From an uncultured Synechococcus sp. (GTDB taxonomy: Bacteria > Cyanobacteriota > Cyanobacteriia > PCC-6307 > Cyanobiaceae): a stretch of 64,000 nucleotides of DNA. This document shows positions 36,134 to 44,940 of this stretch, piece by piece (position 1 is the first letter of the stretch; each line of letters begins with the position of its first letter). The position numbers were made by a program, and so were the translations under genes. The notes under the pieces were generated by a model. It was not told where the DNA came from. It did no database searches and saw only the letters and a list, made by a program, of their open reading frames with translations. The DNA lies in NCBI GenBank assembly GCA_949373155.1, contig CASICK010000011.1, forward strand, positions 1 to 64,000. The letters run 5' to 3'.

Positions 36134-37039
36134 ATGTCTCCTCTCATTTTTTTAGTTCGTCTTTGCAAGCCTCTTGCACTATTGCGTCTTTTTGCCTGTG
36201 TTTTAGGGATGCTTTCCCTTGAGTCTGTTCCGGTATCAGTAAGGGCTCGTCCTAATCCGATTACGTCTACCACCCGTCTTGGGGCGGAATGGGATATTGT
36301 CCCGAATACGCAATGGGCTCCGCGATCGATTGACCCCTCCGCAACTCAGGACCGTTCGGTTCAAATCTTCAAATTGCGGCCTGTTATTCCGTTTCAGATT
36401 AATGAAGACTGGACATTGCTAACGCTAACGGTCTTTCGCTTTCTTTCTTTGCCCCAAGCTAATCCTGTGCTCGGTGTTTCGCCTGCTGGACTTCCAGCGG
36501 TCGTGGATTTCGATCAAAAAAATCAGGCTGGCCTCTCAGATGTCAGTCCTATGGCTTTTCTCGTTCCCAACCTTGGCCCTGACTGGACAGTTGGGCTCGG
36601 TCCATCGATCGTCTTCCCTACAGGTGATGGCACGGTCGATAGCGGCAAAGTGTCAGCCGGTCCAGCTTTTCTTGCTTTCTATCATTCCGGCCCATGGATT
36701 GTTGGTGCTCGGATGAGCAACATCTGGTCTTTTGCGGGAGACCCAGAGCGCGATGACGTTAATACTTTGGCGGTACGAGGACTGTTGCGTTATCAGCTCA
36801 ACCGCAGCTGGTATTTAATCTCTTCCCCAATCATTGCCTCTGATTGGACTCAACCAGAGGGCAAAGGCTGGATTGTGCCTGTTGGTGGTGGGCTGGGTTA
36901 CTCCTTTCGGTTGGGAGGGCAGCCGATGCAGGTGTCTTTGGAGGGCTACTACAACGCGGTGAAACCTCAATTTGCTGGTGAGGAGTTGCTGGGTGACTGG
37001 ACGATTCGCACGCAATGGCAGGTTCTTTTCCCGAATTGA
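36134..37039 (+). CDS. Exported beta-barrel-like protein
   Basis: About 301 residues. A hydrophobic signal (RLFACVLGMLSLESVPVSVRA) precedes a body of alternating short strands with aromatic ends, such as GLGPSIVFPTGDG, YHSGPWIVGARM and GGGLGYSFRLGGQPMQVSLEGYY, ending in a penultimate-phenylalanine-like LFPN. This resembles outer-membrane proteins of the phenol-degradation MetA-like porin group, but I call it only barrel-like. The frame is open further upstream, over the sigma-factor end, but that part has no export character. The 289 bases before it hold no other gene. Confidence 0.6.
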   Translation: MSPLIFLVRLCKPLALLRLFACVLGMLSLESVPVSVRARPNPITSTTRLGAEWDIVPNTQWAPRSIDPSATQDRSVQIFKLRPVIPFQINEDWTLLTLTVFRFLSLPQANPVLGVSPAGLPAVVDFDQKNQAGLSDVSPMAFLVPNLGPDWTVGLGPSIVFPTGDGTVDSGKVSAGPAFLAFYHSGPWIVGARMSNIWSFAGDPERDDVNTLAVRGLLRYQLNRSWYLISSPIIASDWTQPEGKGWIVPVGGGLGYSFRLGGQPMQVSLEGYYNAVKPQFAGEELLGDWTIRTQWQVLFPN

Positions 37040-37732
37040 ACCTGGCGATTGATGGTTGCTTGGACTGATCGGGTGATGGTTGGAGTGGCGATGTCCTTCG
37101 CGTAGAGCTTCTTCTTGGCTTCAGCCAGAGAACAGCTGTGTACATCCACAAGCTGCTTGAGCTGGCAGATTTTGAGGAAAATATCGCCGCTGTAAGCAGG
37201 GTTCCACATCACACCCAGCTGCACAGACTGCCTGAGATTTTTATGCTGCCTATCATCATTAATTCGGCGAGTGAGTTGCGTGTCCCCGTCCTGATCTGCA
37301 ATGTCCCAACCAGCACCGCAACGGTCTTTTATTTGCCCTTTGAGATGCTGAGCCACTGGCGGTATTGAAGTCGGGAAAGCAGATCGTTGACAGAGTGAGA
37401 TCTTTTTGTTCTCAGGTTGAGCGTTCGCGACAGGTTCATCCCTCAGGCACTTTCCCAGGTGCTCCATCGTCTCGCGGCAGTTTGGAGGGCTTTCAATGGT
37501 CTAGCCATTCTCTGAGCAATTCGTCCCTTCTTCCTTCTGGCTTGAAACTGCTCAGGCGAATTCCACGATGCTGGCTGTAGGGCTTAGGAGGATTTGGCGC
37601 AGTCTTGTTTTTCACTGTTAAGCGTTGCATTCATATCTTCTATATGTATTTTAATCGTCAGGTTTTTCCCTTGGGAAAGAGTAAGGTTAAGGTTGGGGTA
37701 TTGCTTTCTTGTATCGCCTGGTTCAGGATTTT
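37040..37732. other. 693-base stretch without a supported gene
   Basis: No recognisable gene. The minus strand has a long open frame (37467 down into the preceding gene) reading for example DIADQDGDTQL and SGDIFLKICQLKQLVDVH, but it runs 73 bases into the coding sequence of the barrel-like gene and I match it to no family. The rest is AT-rich near 37600-37730 and probably includes the promoter for the beta-helix gene. No tRNA cloverleaf was noticed. It may be a decayed gene. Confidence 0.4.
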
Positions 37733-38809
37733 ATGTTTCTCATTTTCAGGTTGCTGAAGTCAAGTTTCCTGGCTTGTAAGCCCTATGTGTGGGCTGTACT
37801 CCTGTTTATTGTCCTCATCTCGCTTGGTTCCTGCTTCCAAGTTAGTGCGGTTAGCACTTATCGGTATGACGGGTCTGTTGACGGGCTTAGGCGGTATCTT
37901 TTAGATACCAAAGATGCTCGTGTTTCTATCGGGTTGGCTCGTGATGTCTATATAGCGGAGCCCCTTGAGTTTGCTGGTAATTCCTTAGAGATCAGGGGGG
38001 AAGGAGCCCGGATTATTGATCTGTCTGGTCAGGGAGGTTTGCGCCTCAATAAAGTGCAATCTCTTGACTTGTCAGATCTCGAATTTGTCGCTTCTCCTTC
38101 TCGCGCCTTGGATTGTATTGATCAGGACTGCTCTGGGATATTTGTTTCTGGAAGGCCTGGCAGTGACTTGAAGGTTGCGCTCAAGAATGTGTCGGTCATT
38201 GGCGCAGGTGGGCACGGTATTCATGTTCGTGCAGATGATTCGAATGTATTTCTTCGCTCTAGAGATTCTTCTATTCGTTCAGTTGGTTGGTCCTTGTCCG
38301 ATCGAGATGGAATCAGGGTTGATCAGACCGGCTCTGGCTCTATTCAATGGCATGATAAAAATTCTTCTTTTGTTGGGAATGGTGGTGATGGTGTTGAGTT
38401 GGATGAGGCTGGTGCAGGTGGGGTGAAGGTTCACCTCTCTGGATCTGTGTTTGAGGCCAATGGAGCTTATTTTTTTGGTCGCTCGGGTGAGGAGGGGTTT
38501 GCCGATGTATCTGAGAAAACTGGATTTGACCTTGACGATGGTTTTGATATCGATGAGGAGGGAGATGGCGATGTCAGGGCTGTTCTGAAAAGGGTCAGAG
38601 TTCTTTCTAACTTTGATGAAGGTATTGATTTTGATGAGCTTAACTCTGGTCTTCTTTCTGTTGAAATAAAAGATTCGACGGTTTTAAGTTGGTTTGATGA
38701 GTCTATTTCTCTTTCCGGAGGTGGGGAGGCTGCTGACCATTGCCTGCTGGTAAATGTTGTCTCGGGTCCTGTTGACTCCCTGCCTGATGGATGCAGGCGG
38801 CTGAGTTGA
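37733..38809 (+). CDS. Right-handed beta-helix lipoprotein-like exported protein
   Basis: About 358 residues. A hydrophobic N-terminus ends VLISLGSCFQVSA, a possible lipobox. The rest shows short repeating strands, each turn about 22-25 residues, with motifs such as SLEIRGEGARIIDLSG, GGHGIHVRADDSN and GGDGVELDEAGAGG, as in parallel beta-helix (pectin-lyase-like) proteins. The last third is very Asp/Glu-rich (DLDDGFDIDEEGDGD), suggesting calcium-bound turns. No lyase active-site pattern seen. A cell-surface role is likely; the exact function is unknown. Confidence 0.7.
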   Translation: MFLIFRLLKSSFLACKPYVWAVLLFIVLISLGSCFQVSAVSTYRYDGSVDGLRRYLLDTKDARVSIGLARDVYIAEPLEFAGNSLEIRGEGARIIDLSGQGGLRLNKVQSLDLSDLEFVASPSRALDCIDQDCSGIFVSGRPGSDLKVALKNVSVIGAGGHGIHVRADDSNVFLRSRDSSIRSVGWSLSDRDGIRVDQTGSGSIQWHDKNSSFVGNGGDGVELDEAGAGGVKVHLSGSVFEANGAYFFGRSGEEGFADVSEKTGFDLDDGFDIDEEGDGDVRAVLKRVRVLSNFDEGIDFDELNSGLLSVEIKDSTVLSWFDESISLSGGGEAADHCLLVNVVSGPVDSLPDGCRRLS

Positions 38810-38818
38810 CCTTCCTGC

Positions 38819-40226
38819 TTATTTTCTCTCAATCCCACTGCCGCAGCGCTGGCGGTTGCGTTCGAGCTTTCGGCGCATTCGAGCGGTGATCCCCAGTTCA
38901 GCTCCTCGCCACATTCGATCCATCTCGCGGGTGAAGTGAGCGGCGAGTTCGGGTGAGTGAATCACCAGCAGGGTTTCGTCGTTGGTGTGGGCGGCAGAGG
39001 GTGACCAGTTGAAGGATCCCGTGATCACTGTTTTGTTGTCGATCACCGCGAACTTGTGATGCAGTTTGTCGCCGCGGGCGAGGCGTGGGGTGCCGATGCC
39101 CTTGAGTGGTTTGGGTAAGGGTTGATTGCCAGCCTCTAATTTGCAGAAGCGATCGGGCAGGGCAACGCCGAGAAGATCAAGCACTTCTGAAAAGGACCGG
39201 CTGGCAAATCCAGGATCGGCAAGCAGCCGCAGCTTCACTCCAGCGGAAACCCGTTCGGCAAGTTTGTTGCTGAGCTGCTGCGCAGAAAAGACGAATAAGG
39301 CGAGGTCTATGGTTTTTTTGGCTCCTCCTAGCTGATCCTCAATCACATCAAGTCCATGGCCTGAATCTGTTTTGGCATGGGGTGGAAACAGCACATTGCA
39401 TGGTCACGGAGCCCAGCTGGACGGTTTGCAGAGGCTGGGCGATTTTGTTGCGTCCAAAGCGACTGTTGTTTGAGCCGCCAGGGCCATCGCCCCACATCTG
39501 AGCAAACTCTTCTTTAAAAATAGTGGCCAGAGTTGGACTTTGAATGCTGATCAGGTGATTCACATTGCCGCGAGTCTGTGTGGCTCCAGCGTCACCATGC
39601 ATGCCGGAATTGGTGAAGTTAGCGCTGCCAGTAATCACGCGTTCACCATCGATGACGACAAACTTGTGGTGCATCAGGCCACTGCCCTTGCTTCCGTCTT
39701 CGGTGTCATCAATCCAAGCAATCTGTCCGTTCTGAAGGATGAGGAGCGCATCGCTCTTTCGTTCTTCTTCTGGACTCACAACACCGTTTTGATCTTGATC
39801 GGCCTCAACTTTCAGGCGCTGGAGTCGTTTGCGCCCATGACTGCTGAGATCGAGCTCATGCTGCTGGCTCCAGGGAGTGCTGTAGGTATTTTCTAAAATC
39901 ACTTTCACGTCCACGCCTTGGCGTGAGGCGGCAACAAGACTCTCAGCGATGCGAGGCAGAGAAAGTTCTTGGACCGCGACCAAGATCTCTTTCTCGGCAG
40001 AATTGATCGCATTGATCAGCATTTGTTCGAGATTGTCGCCATTCCTCCAGGCGCCACTGAGTGGACTGCGATAACGACTAACCGCGCGGTGGTTGAAACC
40101 CACTTCGATTCCATTTGGCACAGTCAGATCGACTGGCCTCTGACCGAGCACAACACCTGCTTGGCTGCAACTGCTCGCGAATAGGCCAACCAGCGCAGTC
40201 ACAATCCAGCCCCGCATAGGAAGCAT
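38819..40226 (-). pseudogene. Two-domain phospholipase D-like lipoprotein, +1 frameshifted
   Basis: About 468 residues when joined. The first frame (40226-39348) has a lipoprotein signal ending FASSC, then HKD motif HHKFVVIDGERVITGS; the second (39394-38819) has the second HKD motif HHKFAVIDNKTVITGSFNW. PLD enzymes need both. The frames join as MQVLFPP if one base (39395) is skipped, between CAA and GTG. An EF-hand-like loop DQDQNGVVSPEE sits in the first domain. It may be a periplasmic phospholipase or nuclease. Whether the break is real is unknown. Confidence 0.8.
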
Positions 40227-40281
40227 GTGTTGTGTTCGCTTCACAGGGAAAAAAGAGCTCCTCAATCTGAGGATTCCACCC

Positions 40282-40452
40282 TCAGTGCGGCATCTCAGAT
40301 GTCCGCAACATGGCTACAAACCAAAGAGTGCTCAGAACAAGAGCAACACCCACTCCAGCTCCGATACTCACTTTTGCCATGGTGATCGGCACAAGGATTG
40401 GAAAGGCCATGGCGCCTGCCAGGGGAGTGATCGCAACAAACCAACGCAACAT
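40282..40452 (-). CDS. Small two-helix membrane protein, 56 aa
   Basis: 56 residues from the Met of MLRWFVAITPLAGAM, with two hydrophobic helices (FVAITPLAGAMAFPILVPI and VGVALVLSTLWFVAML) and a short tail SEMPH. It lies between the DUF4912 gene and the phospholipase D gene, all on the minus strand, with a 14-base gap from the former. Codon use is similar to neighbours. No family known; a real gene is likely by helix pattern and spacing. Confidence 0.55.
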   Translation of the reverse strand: MLRWFVAITPLAGAMAFPILVPITMAKVSIGAGVGVALVLSTLWFVAMLRTSEMPH

Positions 40453-40466
40453 TGAGGAGTTCAGAA

Positions 40467-41552
40467 TCAGAACCACTCAGCGCGAGCTTCGCTTGCGGGA
40501 TTGCTGTTGTCTTCCGGTGTTACACGTTCAAAGTTCAGGGTGATGTTGCGCTTTTGTTCGCCGTCTGCGGCTGTTGCTTCGATGGCGTAAACCTGTTCGC
40601 CATCGCGGAATGGAACTTGGATGCGGAAGGTGCCATCGCTTGAAAGGGGTACATCTTCTTTGCCAATGGTGAGGCGGGCAGAGGGATCTGTTGCGCCGTA
40701 AACGATCAGCTCAGCATCGGCAACAAGCCAAAACGAGCGCTGACGCGGAGCCACTCCACCGAGGCCAGATTCATTGCGCCCGCTGGCCCACAGGCCAACG
40801 CCTGAATCATTGAGTCCGCGCTGATTAGAGCCCATCGAATCGCTTTCATGAAGGATCTCCGAGCCAACGCGGCGACTGCGGAAGTGGGTTGTCGCGCTTT
40901 GGTACAGACGCTCGTGCAGCTTGCTATCAGTTGGTTCTGGATCAGTTGCCGGCATGGTCATAGGCAGCATCGGAGACGCAGTCGGTGTGGCCTCCAGGCT
41001 GAAAGGAACAAACTGATCAAGGATTTGATCGCTTGGATGGAGTGCTGGGACCCTTGCTACTGAGGAGAACGCAAGCGAGATCCACTTGTTTTCTGACTTG
41101 TATCCAAGTTCAACTCGGTAATCGCGGTCGCAAAGAGGAACAGGCAAATACCACTCAGTGCTGTGGCTATCCACAGGCACTTCCTGGAGGGTGTGAGGGT
41201 GGGATGAGCCGTTTGCAAGTCCGGTCACATCGGCGAGACGCAGGCAGAGGAAGGCTGCTCCTTCTGATTGAGCTTGCCGTCGATCGCTATCGGATATTTC
41301 CCAAAAAACGTAAGCCCACTGTGGGTCTCTTGGCAGGAAGACCACGCGGGTCGATGACTCGTGCATGGAGGGGGCATGGAGCTCGGCCTCCATGGCTTTG
41401 AGGTCTCCCTTGCGACGATCTTGACGCTGAGAAATAGCGCTTACAAGGTCTTCCTTGCTCTTCCTGCTGTAGAGGGTCACCCCCAAATCACTCGCCATAT
41501 GGCGAAGCTGACGCAGGGTCAGGCGGGCTAGAGATGAGAGGGCTTGCGTCAC
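40467..41552 (-). CDS. DUF4912-containing protein with N-terminal Rho-N-like helices
   Basis: About 361 residues from a GTG (open to 41693). The N-terminal LRQLRHMASDLGVTLYSRKSKEDLV stretch is a SAP/Rho-N-like nucleic-acid-binding helix pair. The middle VVFLPRDPQWAYVFWEIS and EWYLPVPLCDRDYRVELGY blocks match DUF4912. A linker of about 90 polar residues with GSNQRGLNDSGVGLWASGR leads to a C-terminal beta-sandwich-like segment (LIVYGATDPSARLTIG), similar to carbohydrate-binding modules. Function unknown. It follows cpcG on the same strand beyond a terminator. Confidence 0.65.
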   Translation of the reverse strand: MTQALSSLARLTLRQLRHMASDLGVTLYSRKSKEDLVSAISQRQDRRKGDLKAMEAELHAPSMHESSTRVVFLPRDPQWAYVFWEISDSDRRQAQSEGAAFLCLRLADVTGLANGSSHPHTLQEVPVDSHSTEWYLPVPLCDRDYRVELGYKSENKWISLAFSSVARVPALHPSDQILDQFVPFSLEATPTASPMLPMTMPATDPEPTDSKLHERLYQSATTHFRSRRVGSEILHESDSMGSNQRGLNDSGVGLWASGRNESGLGGVAPRQRSFWLVADAELIVYGATDPSARLTIGKEDVPLSSDGTFRIQVPFRDGEQVYAIEATAADGEQKRNITLNFERVTPEDNSNPASEARAEWF

Positions 41553-41697
41553 GGACAACCAACCGAGTTTCTTCGGGATCAGTTTGCAGCTAACTTCCGT
41601 TTTTCTGACATCTCCCACTGCTGTGGTCAGCATCTTCTGACTCCAGACCAGCGTGTTTAAGGCCTCAGTTGGCTGCTTCCAAGAGCTGGACACACAA

Positions 41698-41721
41698 AAA
41701 AAGGGGGCCTGATGACCCCCA
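41698..41721 (-). terminator. Rho-independent terminator after cpcG
   Basis: On the minus strand, GGGGG pairs with CCCCC around an 8-base loop (TCATCAGG), then at least six T residues follow (41698-41703). It lies about 27 bases after the cpcG stop. Confidence 0.8.
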
Positions 41722-41747
41722 CGACTTTTGCTGTTTTTTCTTGTGGT

Positions 41748-42509
41748 TCAGCGACCAACGCTGCGATAAGGAACCTTGGAGAGGTAATCGATATCTGCAC
41801 TGCCGCTGGGTGAGGCCCCGCGAGCGCTTCCCATGCCACGGACCCAAGGGAGGTAGTCCTCTGGGAAGCCTCCGCGTTTGATCTTGGCGCGGGCTGGGAT
41901 CGTTTTGCCTGGGCCGCCGGTGTAGATGAATTGGGGGAACCCAAGGATTCCGCGGTAATACTCGTCGTAGCGAGGACTGGTGATGTTGAAGGGTGTGTCT
42001 CCTAGATCTCTTCCAGGGAGCACCCTGTTGCGTTGATAGGGGACCGTGTCATAGCCAAAGGCGTCGAGGTATTCCTCACTGTCGAGCAGCGCATCCACCA
42101 TCCCGGTAACGCCTTTGGTGGCAATCAAGATCGACCAAGCGATCTCTTCTGATTTACCACTTGTCTTTCGGCCTAAGAGCTTCTCTACAAGGTGGCGGAC
42201 CACCTTGTAGTTGCTGTTGAAGCCATAAAAGCTTCTTTGAAACGTGTCGGAGAGGCAGAGTCCACGAACGAAATCGCGGACAGTGATCTGACCGTCTCGC
42301 AGCTGGGATTCCAGATTGACGTCCCGATCTGACTTGAAGGCGTGGAAATAAATCTGCCGGTAGCCGCTTTCAATCACCGTTTTCAGATTGTCGGCATCCA
42401 TGGCGATGTCCATGGAATACGCCCGTGGCACTTCTTCGGATGCGACCCGCAGCGCCGCCACCCTTGAATTTTGGGTGATCGGTGCGTACTGCAATAGAGG
42501 AATGGCCAC
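41748..42509 (-). CDS. cpcG: Phycobilisome rod-core linker CpcG
   Basis: About 253 residues from a GTG giving VAIPLLQYAPITQNSRV, the normal CpcG N-terminus. The first 180 residues are the PBS linker (Pfam00427) domain with FVRGLCLSDTFQRSFYGFNSNYKVV and a C-terminal basic tail. It links peripheral phycocyanin rods to the allophycocyanin core of the antenna on the thylakoid surface. Part of a minus-strand block with cpcS and sufR; a 104-base gap from cpcS may hold its own promoter. A terminator follows. Marine strains carry two CpcG types; I cannot tell which. Confidence 0.92.
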   Translation of the reverse strand: MAIPLLQYAPITQNSRVAALRVASEEVPRAYSMDIAMDADNLKTVIESGYRQIYFHAFKSDRDVNLESQLRDGQITVRDFVRGLCLSDTFQRSFYGFNSNYKVVRHLVEKLLGRKTSGKSEEIAWSILIATKGVTGMVDALLDSEEYLDAFGYDTVPYQRNRVLPGRDLGDTPFNITSPRYDEYYRGILGFPQFIYTGGPGKTIPARAKIKRGGFPEDYLPWVRGMGSARGASPSGSADIDYLSKVPYRSVGR

Positions 42510-42613
42510 GCAATCTTCATCATCCTTCGCCTGCGATCGTAGAAGAAGAGTCCGGTGCACCTCTTCTTCGCAGGTCAGCACTCACAGTCCGTAATAGTTA
42601 CGGCCGTCAGATC

Positions 42614-43225
42614 TCACCAGCCAAATGGGGCTGAAAGTGGTTCCAATAACTCACCCTTTGTCCCTGCTGGCGCCTTTGTGATGTCCTCGGTTTCTTCGCT
42701 CAAACGCGTTTCCATGCAAAAGGATGCGTTGTTCGAAAGCCCTTCCACCGTGCTGGATCGCAACCTCACATTTGGGCTGGTGAACCAGAAGCGTTCCCAG
42801 ACCGTCATGGTTTCGTAGCTAGTGCAGAGGATGAGACCGTCCTGCTGATCCATTTGGAAGGTGGAGGTGGCCGGTGCTTTTTCGGCGTAGCCCAAATCGC
42901 GAAGCAAGGTGCCGCTGCGGCCGTCATCCCCATCTGGGATTAAGCCAAAGACTGTTTCGCCGTCATGGGCATCGCCGTTTTGATCCCATGCCATCGAGGC
43001 GCTCCAGCGCACAAAGCTGCCTCCTGCAATGCTCCCCGGGGAATGGCCGTGTTGTTCAGCCAGTGTTTGCAGCCGTGGGTCATTCGGATCGAGATCTTCC
43101 ACAACGATGAGGGATCCACCCGCTTCTGCGCGTCGGTGCAAGAGGTGATGAACACTGCGTTGTGATCGCCAGCGACCGCAACTCTGTTGAAAGAAATGGA
43201 CCGCGTTGGCAATGGCCGAGGTCAT
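42614..43225 (-). CDS. cpcS: Phycobiliprotein lyase, CpcS/CpeS family
   Basis: About 203 residues from the Met of MTSAIANAVHFFQQSCG. The pattern FFQQSCGRWRSQRSVHHLL is the family start; the body is a lipocalin-like barrel with GGSFVRWSASMAWDQNG and VWERFWFTSPNVRLRSS, the C-terminal signature. Such lyases attach phycocyanobilin or phycoerythrobilin to Cys-84-type sites of biliproteins. It overlaps the preceding unknown gene by 4 bases (ATGA), so it is co-transcribed. Substrate choice among CpcS1, CpcU and CpeS/CpeU cannot be told. Confidence 0.85.
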   Translation of the reverse strand: MTSAIANAVHFFQQSCGRWRSQRSVHHLLHRRAEAGGSLIVVEDLDPNDPRLQTLAEQHGHSPGSIAGGSFVRWSASMAWDQNGDAHDGETVFGLIPDGDDGRSGTLLRDLGYAEKAPATSTFQMDQQDGLILCTSYETMTVWERFWFTSPNVRLRSSTVEGLSNNASFCMETRLSEETEDITKAPAGTKGELLEPLSAPFGW

Positions 43226-43653
43226 GAGGGGGACGACTCTTGTAATGGATGATCGCAGTCCGAGGGATGGTTGTGCGTTGCCTCGATCCTGGCTTTGCAT
43301 GCCGTGTTGCTGGCCTCAATGAGGTCTCCCAGGTTCAGGTTTAGAGGAGGGAGGTTTCGCTGTTTGGCGAGCTCTTCAAGCTGCTGTGCTGCGGCAAGAA
43401 ATTGGTGGAGCAGCAAGTCGCGGAATTGAGGCTCGTCAACGAATTGTGGCTGCTCCAATAGCCATTGCTCGAGTGTTCGCCGGTCTGGAAGTGGACCGGA
43501 TTGTCGCGGATCTGCGATGACTTGAAAGCTGCGTAGACAGTGGGCGAGGAGGCGAAGGTGATGGCGATCGAGATTGGGAAGCAATGTGGCTTCAATCTGC
43601 TCGGCATCAGCACGAGATAGGGGCCCTGAACCGAAGAGTGGCCGTTCAGCCAT
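43222..43653 (-). CDS. Conserved hypothetical protein between sufR and cpcS
   Basis: 143 residues, all-helical by appearance, starting MAERPLFGSGPLSRADAE, with the block HHLRLLAHCLRSFQVIAD and a His/Asp-rich tail NHPSDCDHPLQESSPS. No domain recognised. It follows sufR after 3 bases and overlaps cpcS by 4, so all three are one transcript. Possibly a partner of the lyase or of SufR; this is inference from position. Confidence 0.7.
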   Translation of the reverse strand: MAERPLFGSGPLSRADAEQIEATLLPNLDRHHLRLLAHCLRSFQVIADPRQSGPLPDRRTLEQWLLEQPQFVDEPQFRDLLLHQFLAAAQQLEELAKQRNLPPLNLNLGDLIEASNTACKARIEATHNHPSDCDHPLQESSPS

Positions 43654-43656
43654 GGG

Positions 43657-44298
43657 TCAGTCCTGCTTAGGGGCGATGCTGAAACCACAGGAATGTCCTG
43701 ATTCCAGGCGCCAATGCACCCGCTCCACAAGACAGTCGGGAAAGGTGTGCCTGATGAGCTGTAGCTCTTGATCACAGATCGCTGGGTATTCCTCAGCGAT
43801 CCTTTGCACGGAGCAGTGAAATTCACTGACACGCCAACCCGAACCATTCGGGGCTGGCTGCATGTCGCTGACGTAACCCTCTTTTAAGCGGAGATTCACA
43901 AGCGCCCGGACGCGCTCTTCGAGCGGGGCGTTCCCCAGCTGTTTGCGATAAAGGGTGGCCTTCTCCAGGGCCTGCTGACGGAGGAGATCAGCCATGACCT
44001 CAGGCGACAAGGTTGCTGCCATGGACTGAAGCAGACCTAAGGCAAAGTTTTCACTGCCGTCGGGAAAATGTTGGTGACCTTTCGGGGTGAGTCTCCACAG
44101 GTTGGATGGACGGCCTGGACCCGCTGGCGTGGGACTGGCCTCGACGAGTTCATCATCTTCGAGGCTGCGCAAATGCCTGCGCATGGCTTGCACAGATATT
44201 CCCAGGATCTCTGCCAAAGTCGCCGCGCTGGTCTCCCCCTGCCTGAGAAGCAAGGTGAGCGTTGTTTCGCGAGTAGGGGCCTGCGCTTGAGCTCCCAT
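43657..44298 (-). CDS. sufR: Fe-S cluster biogenesis repressor SufR
   Basis: 213 residues. An N-terminal winged helix-turn-helix (ETSAATLAEILGISVQAMRRHL) is followed by a dimerisation region and a C-terminal metal-binding domain. Four cysteines, at 162, 175, 189 and 204, have the exact C-X12-C-X13-C-X14-C spacing reported for SufR, which holds a [4Fe-4S] cluster and represses sufBCDS when iron and sulfur are sufficient. It is divergent from ftrC-sufBCDS across a 277-base gap, and on its own side reads into the unknown gene and cpcS. Confidence 0.93.
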   Translation of the reverse strand: MGAQAQAPTRETTLTLLLRQGETSAATLAEILGISVQAMRRHLRSLEDDELVEASPTPAGPGRPSNLWRLTPKGHQHFPDGSENFALGLLQSMAATLSPEVMADLLRQQALEKATLYRKQLGNAPLEERVRALVNLRLKEGYVSDMQPAPNGSGWRVSEFHCSVQRIAEEYPAICDQELQLIRHTFPDCLVERVHWRLESGHSCGFSIAPKQD

Positions 44299-44471
44299 GG
44301 ATTGAAGCTATTGAACTCACGATGCCACGGGAAGGCCGCAACCGTCGTGTGAGTTCCCCAATGGCGTCTACTCGGTTAACGAATTTTGGAAGGAAGTCTG
44401 CTCAGCGGGTGTTCGCCCCTTCAGAATGGTGGAGTCTCCGGACGATGGATCTGTGCCTTAGTCTCCTGGAA

Positions 44472-44491
44472 ACGAAACCTTTTTGTTTCGT
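44472..44491. promoter_or_regulatory. Candidate SufR operator in the sufR-ftrC gap
   Basis: Perfect 7-bp inverted repeat ACGAAAC - 6 bases - GTTTCGT, containing AAC-N6-GTT. The site known for Synechocystis SufR is CAAC-N6-GTTG, so this one differs in the outer base but keeps the inner half-sites and the spacing. A second, imperfect CAAC-N6-GTGA lies at 44339-44352. It lies 84 bases upstream of the ftrC start and 173 from sufR. The T-rich loop could also be a weak hairpin. Confidence 0.5.
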
Positions 44492-44575
44492 ATCTCGGTC
44501 CTGGCCTGACCCTTGGCCGGATTGTCGTCAGACTTTCATTCTGGCTACGTCCTCTCCTTTCCCCCCTTGAGCCCA

Positions 44576-44935
44576 ATGTCCGATGCGTCCGCTGGCAGCA
44601 CAGAGCCGACAGCTGAAAGCCTTGAGGTCATTCGCAAATTTGCTGAAACGTATGCCCAACGAACCGGAACCTACTTTTGTAGCGATCCCGGCGTAACGGC
44701 TGTTGTCTTAAAGGGTCTTGCCAAGCACAAAGATGATTTAGGTGGTGCACTATGCCCCTGTCGTCATTACGAAGACAAGGAAGCGGAAGTTTCTCAGGCG
44801 TTTTGGAACTGTCCATGCGTGCCAATGAGAGAGCGCAATGATTGCCATTGCATGTTGTTTCTCACTGAGGACAATCCCTTCCGTTGTGAAGACCAGACCA
44901 TCAGCACTGAAACGATTCACGCCACGGCAGGTTGA
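44576..44935 (+). CDS. ftrC: Ferredoxin:thioredoxin reductase catalytic subunit
   Basis: About 119 residues. The cysteine motifs of FTR beta are in order: [38 protein letters not shown]. They bind the [4Fe-4S] cluster and form the active disulfide that passes electrons from ferredoxin to thioredoxin. The frame is open upstream to 44513; the ATG at 44576 gives the family N-terminus. It is 5 bases before sufB, so it is the first gene of an ftrC-sufBCDS run, consistent with a cluster-dependent enzyme controlled with its own cluster supply. Confidence 0.93.
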   Translation: MSDASAGSTEPTAESLEVIRKFAETYAQRTGTYFCSDPGVTAVVLKGLAKHKDDLGGALCPCRHYEDKEAEVSQAFWNCPCVPMRERNDCHCMLFLTEDNPFRCEDQTISTETIHATAG

Positions 44936-44940
44936 AGTCC

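Noticed and set aside
36967..37467. 166-residue minus-strand frame
   Set aside because: Runs into the well-supported plus-strand barrel-like gene and has no recognisable domain; described only as a possible decayed gene in the gap entry.
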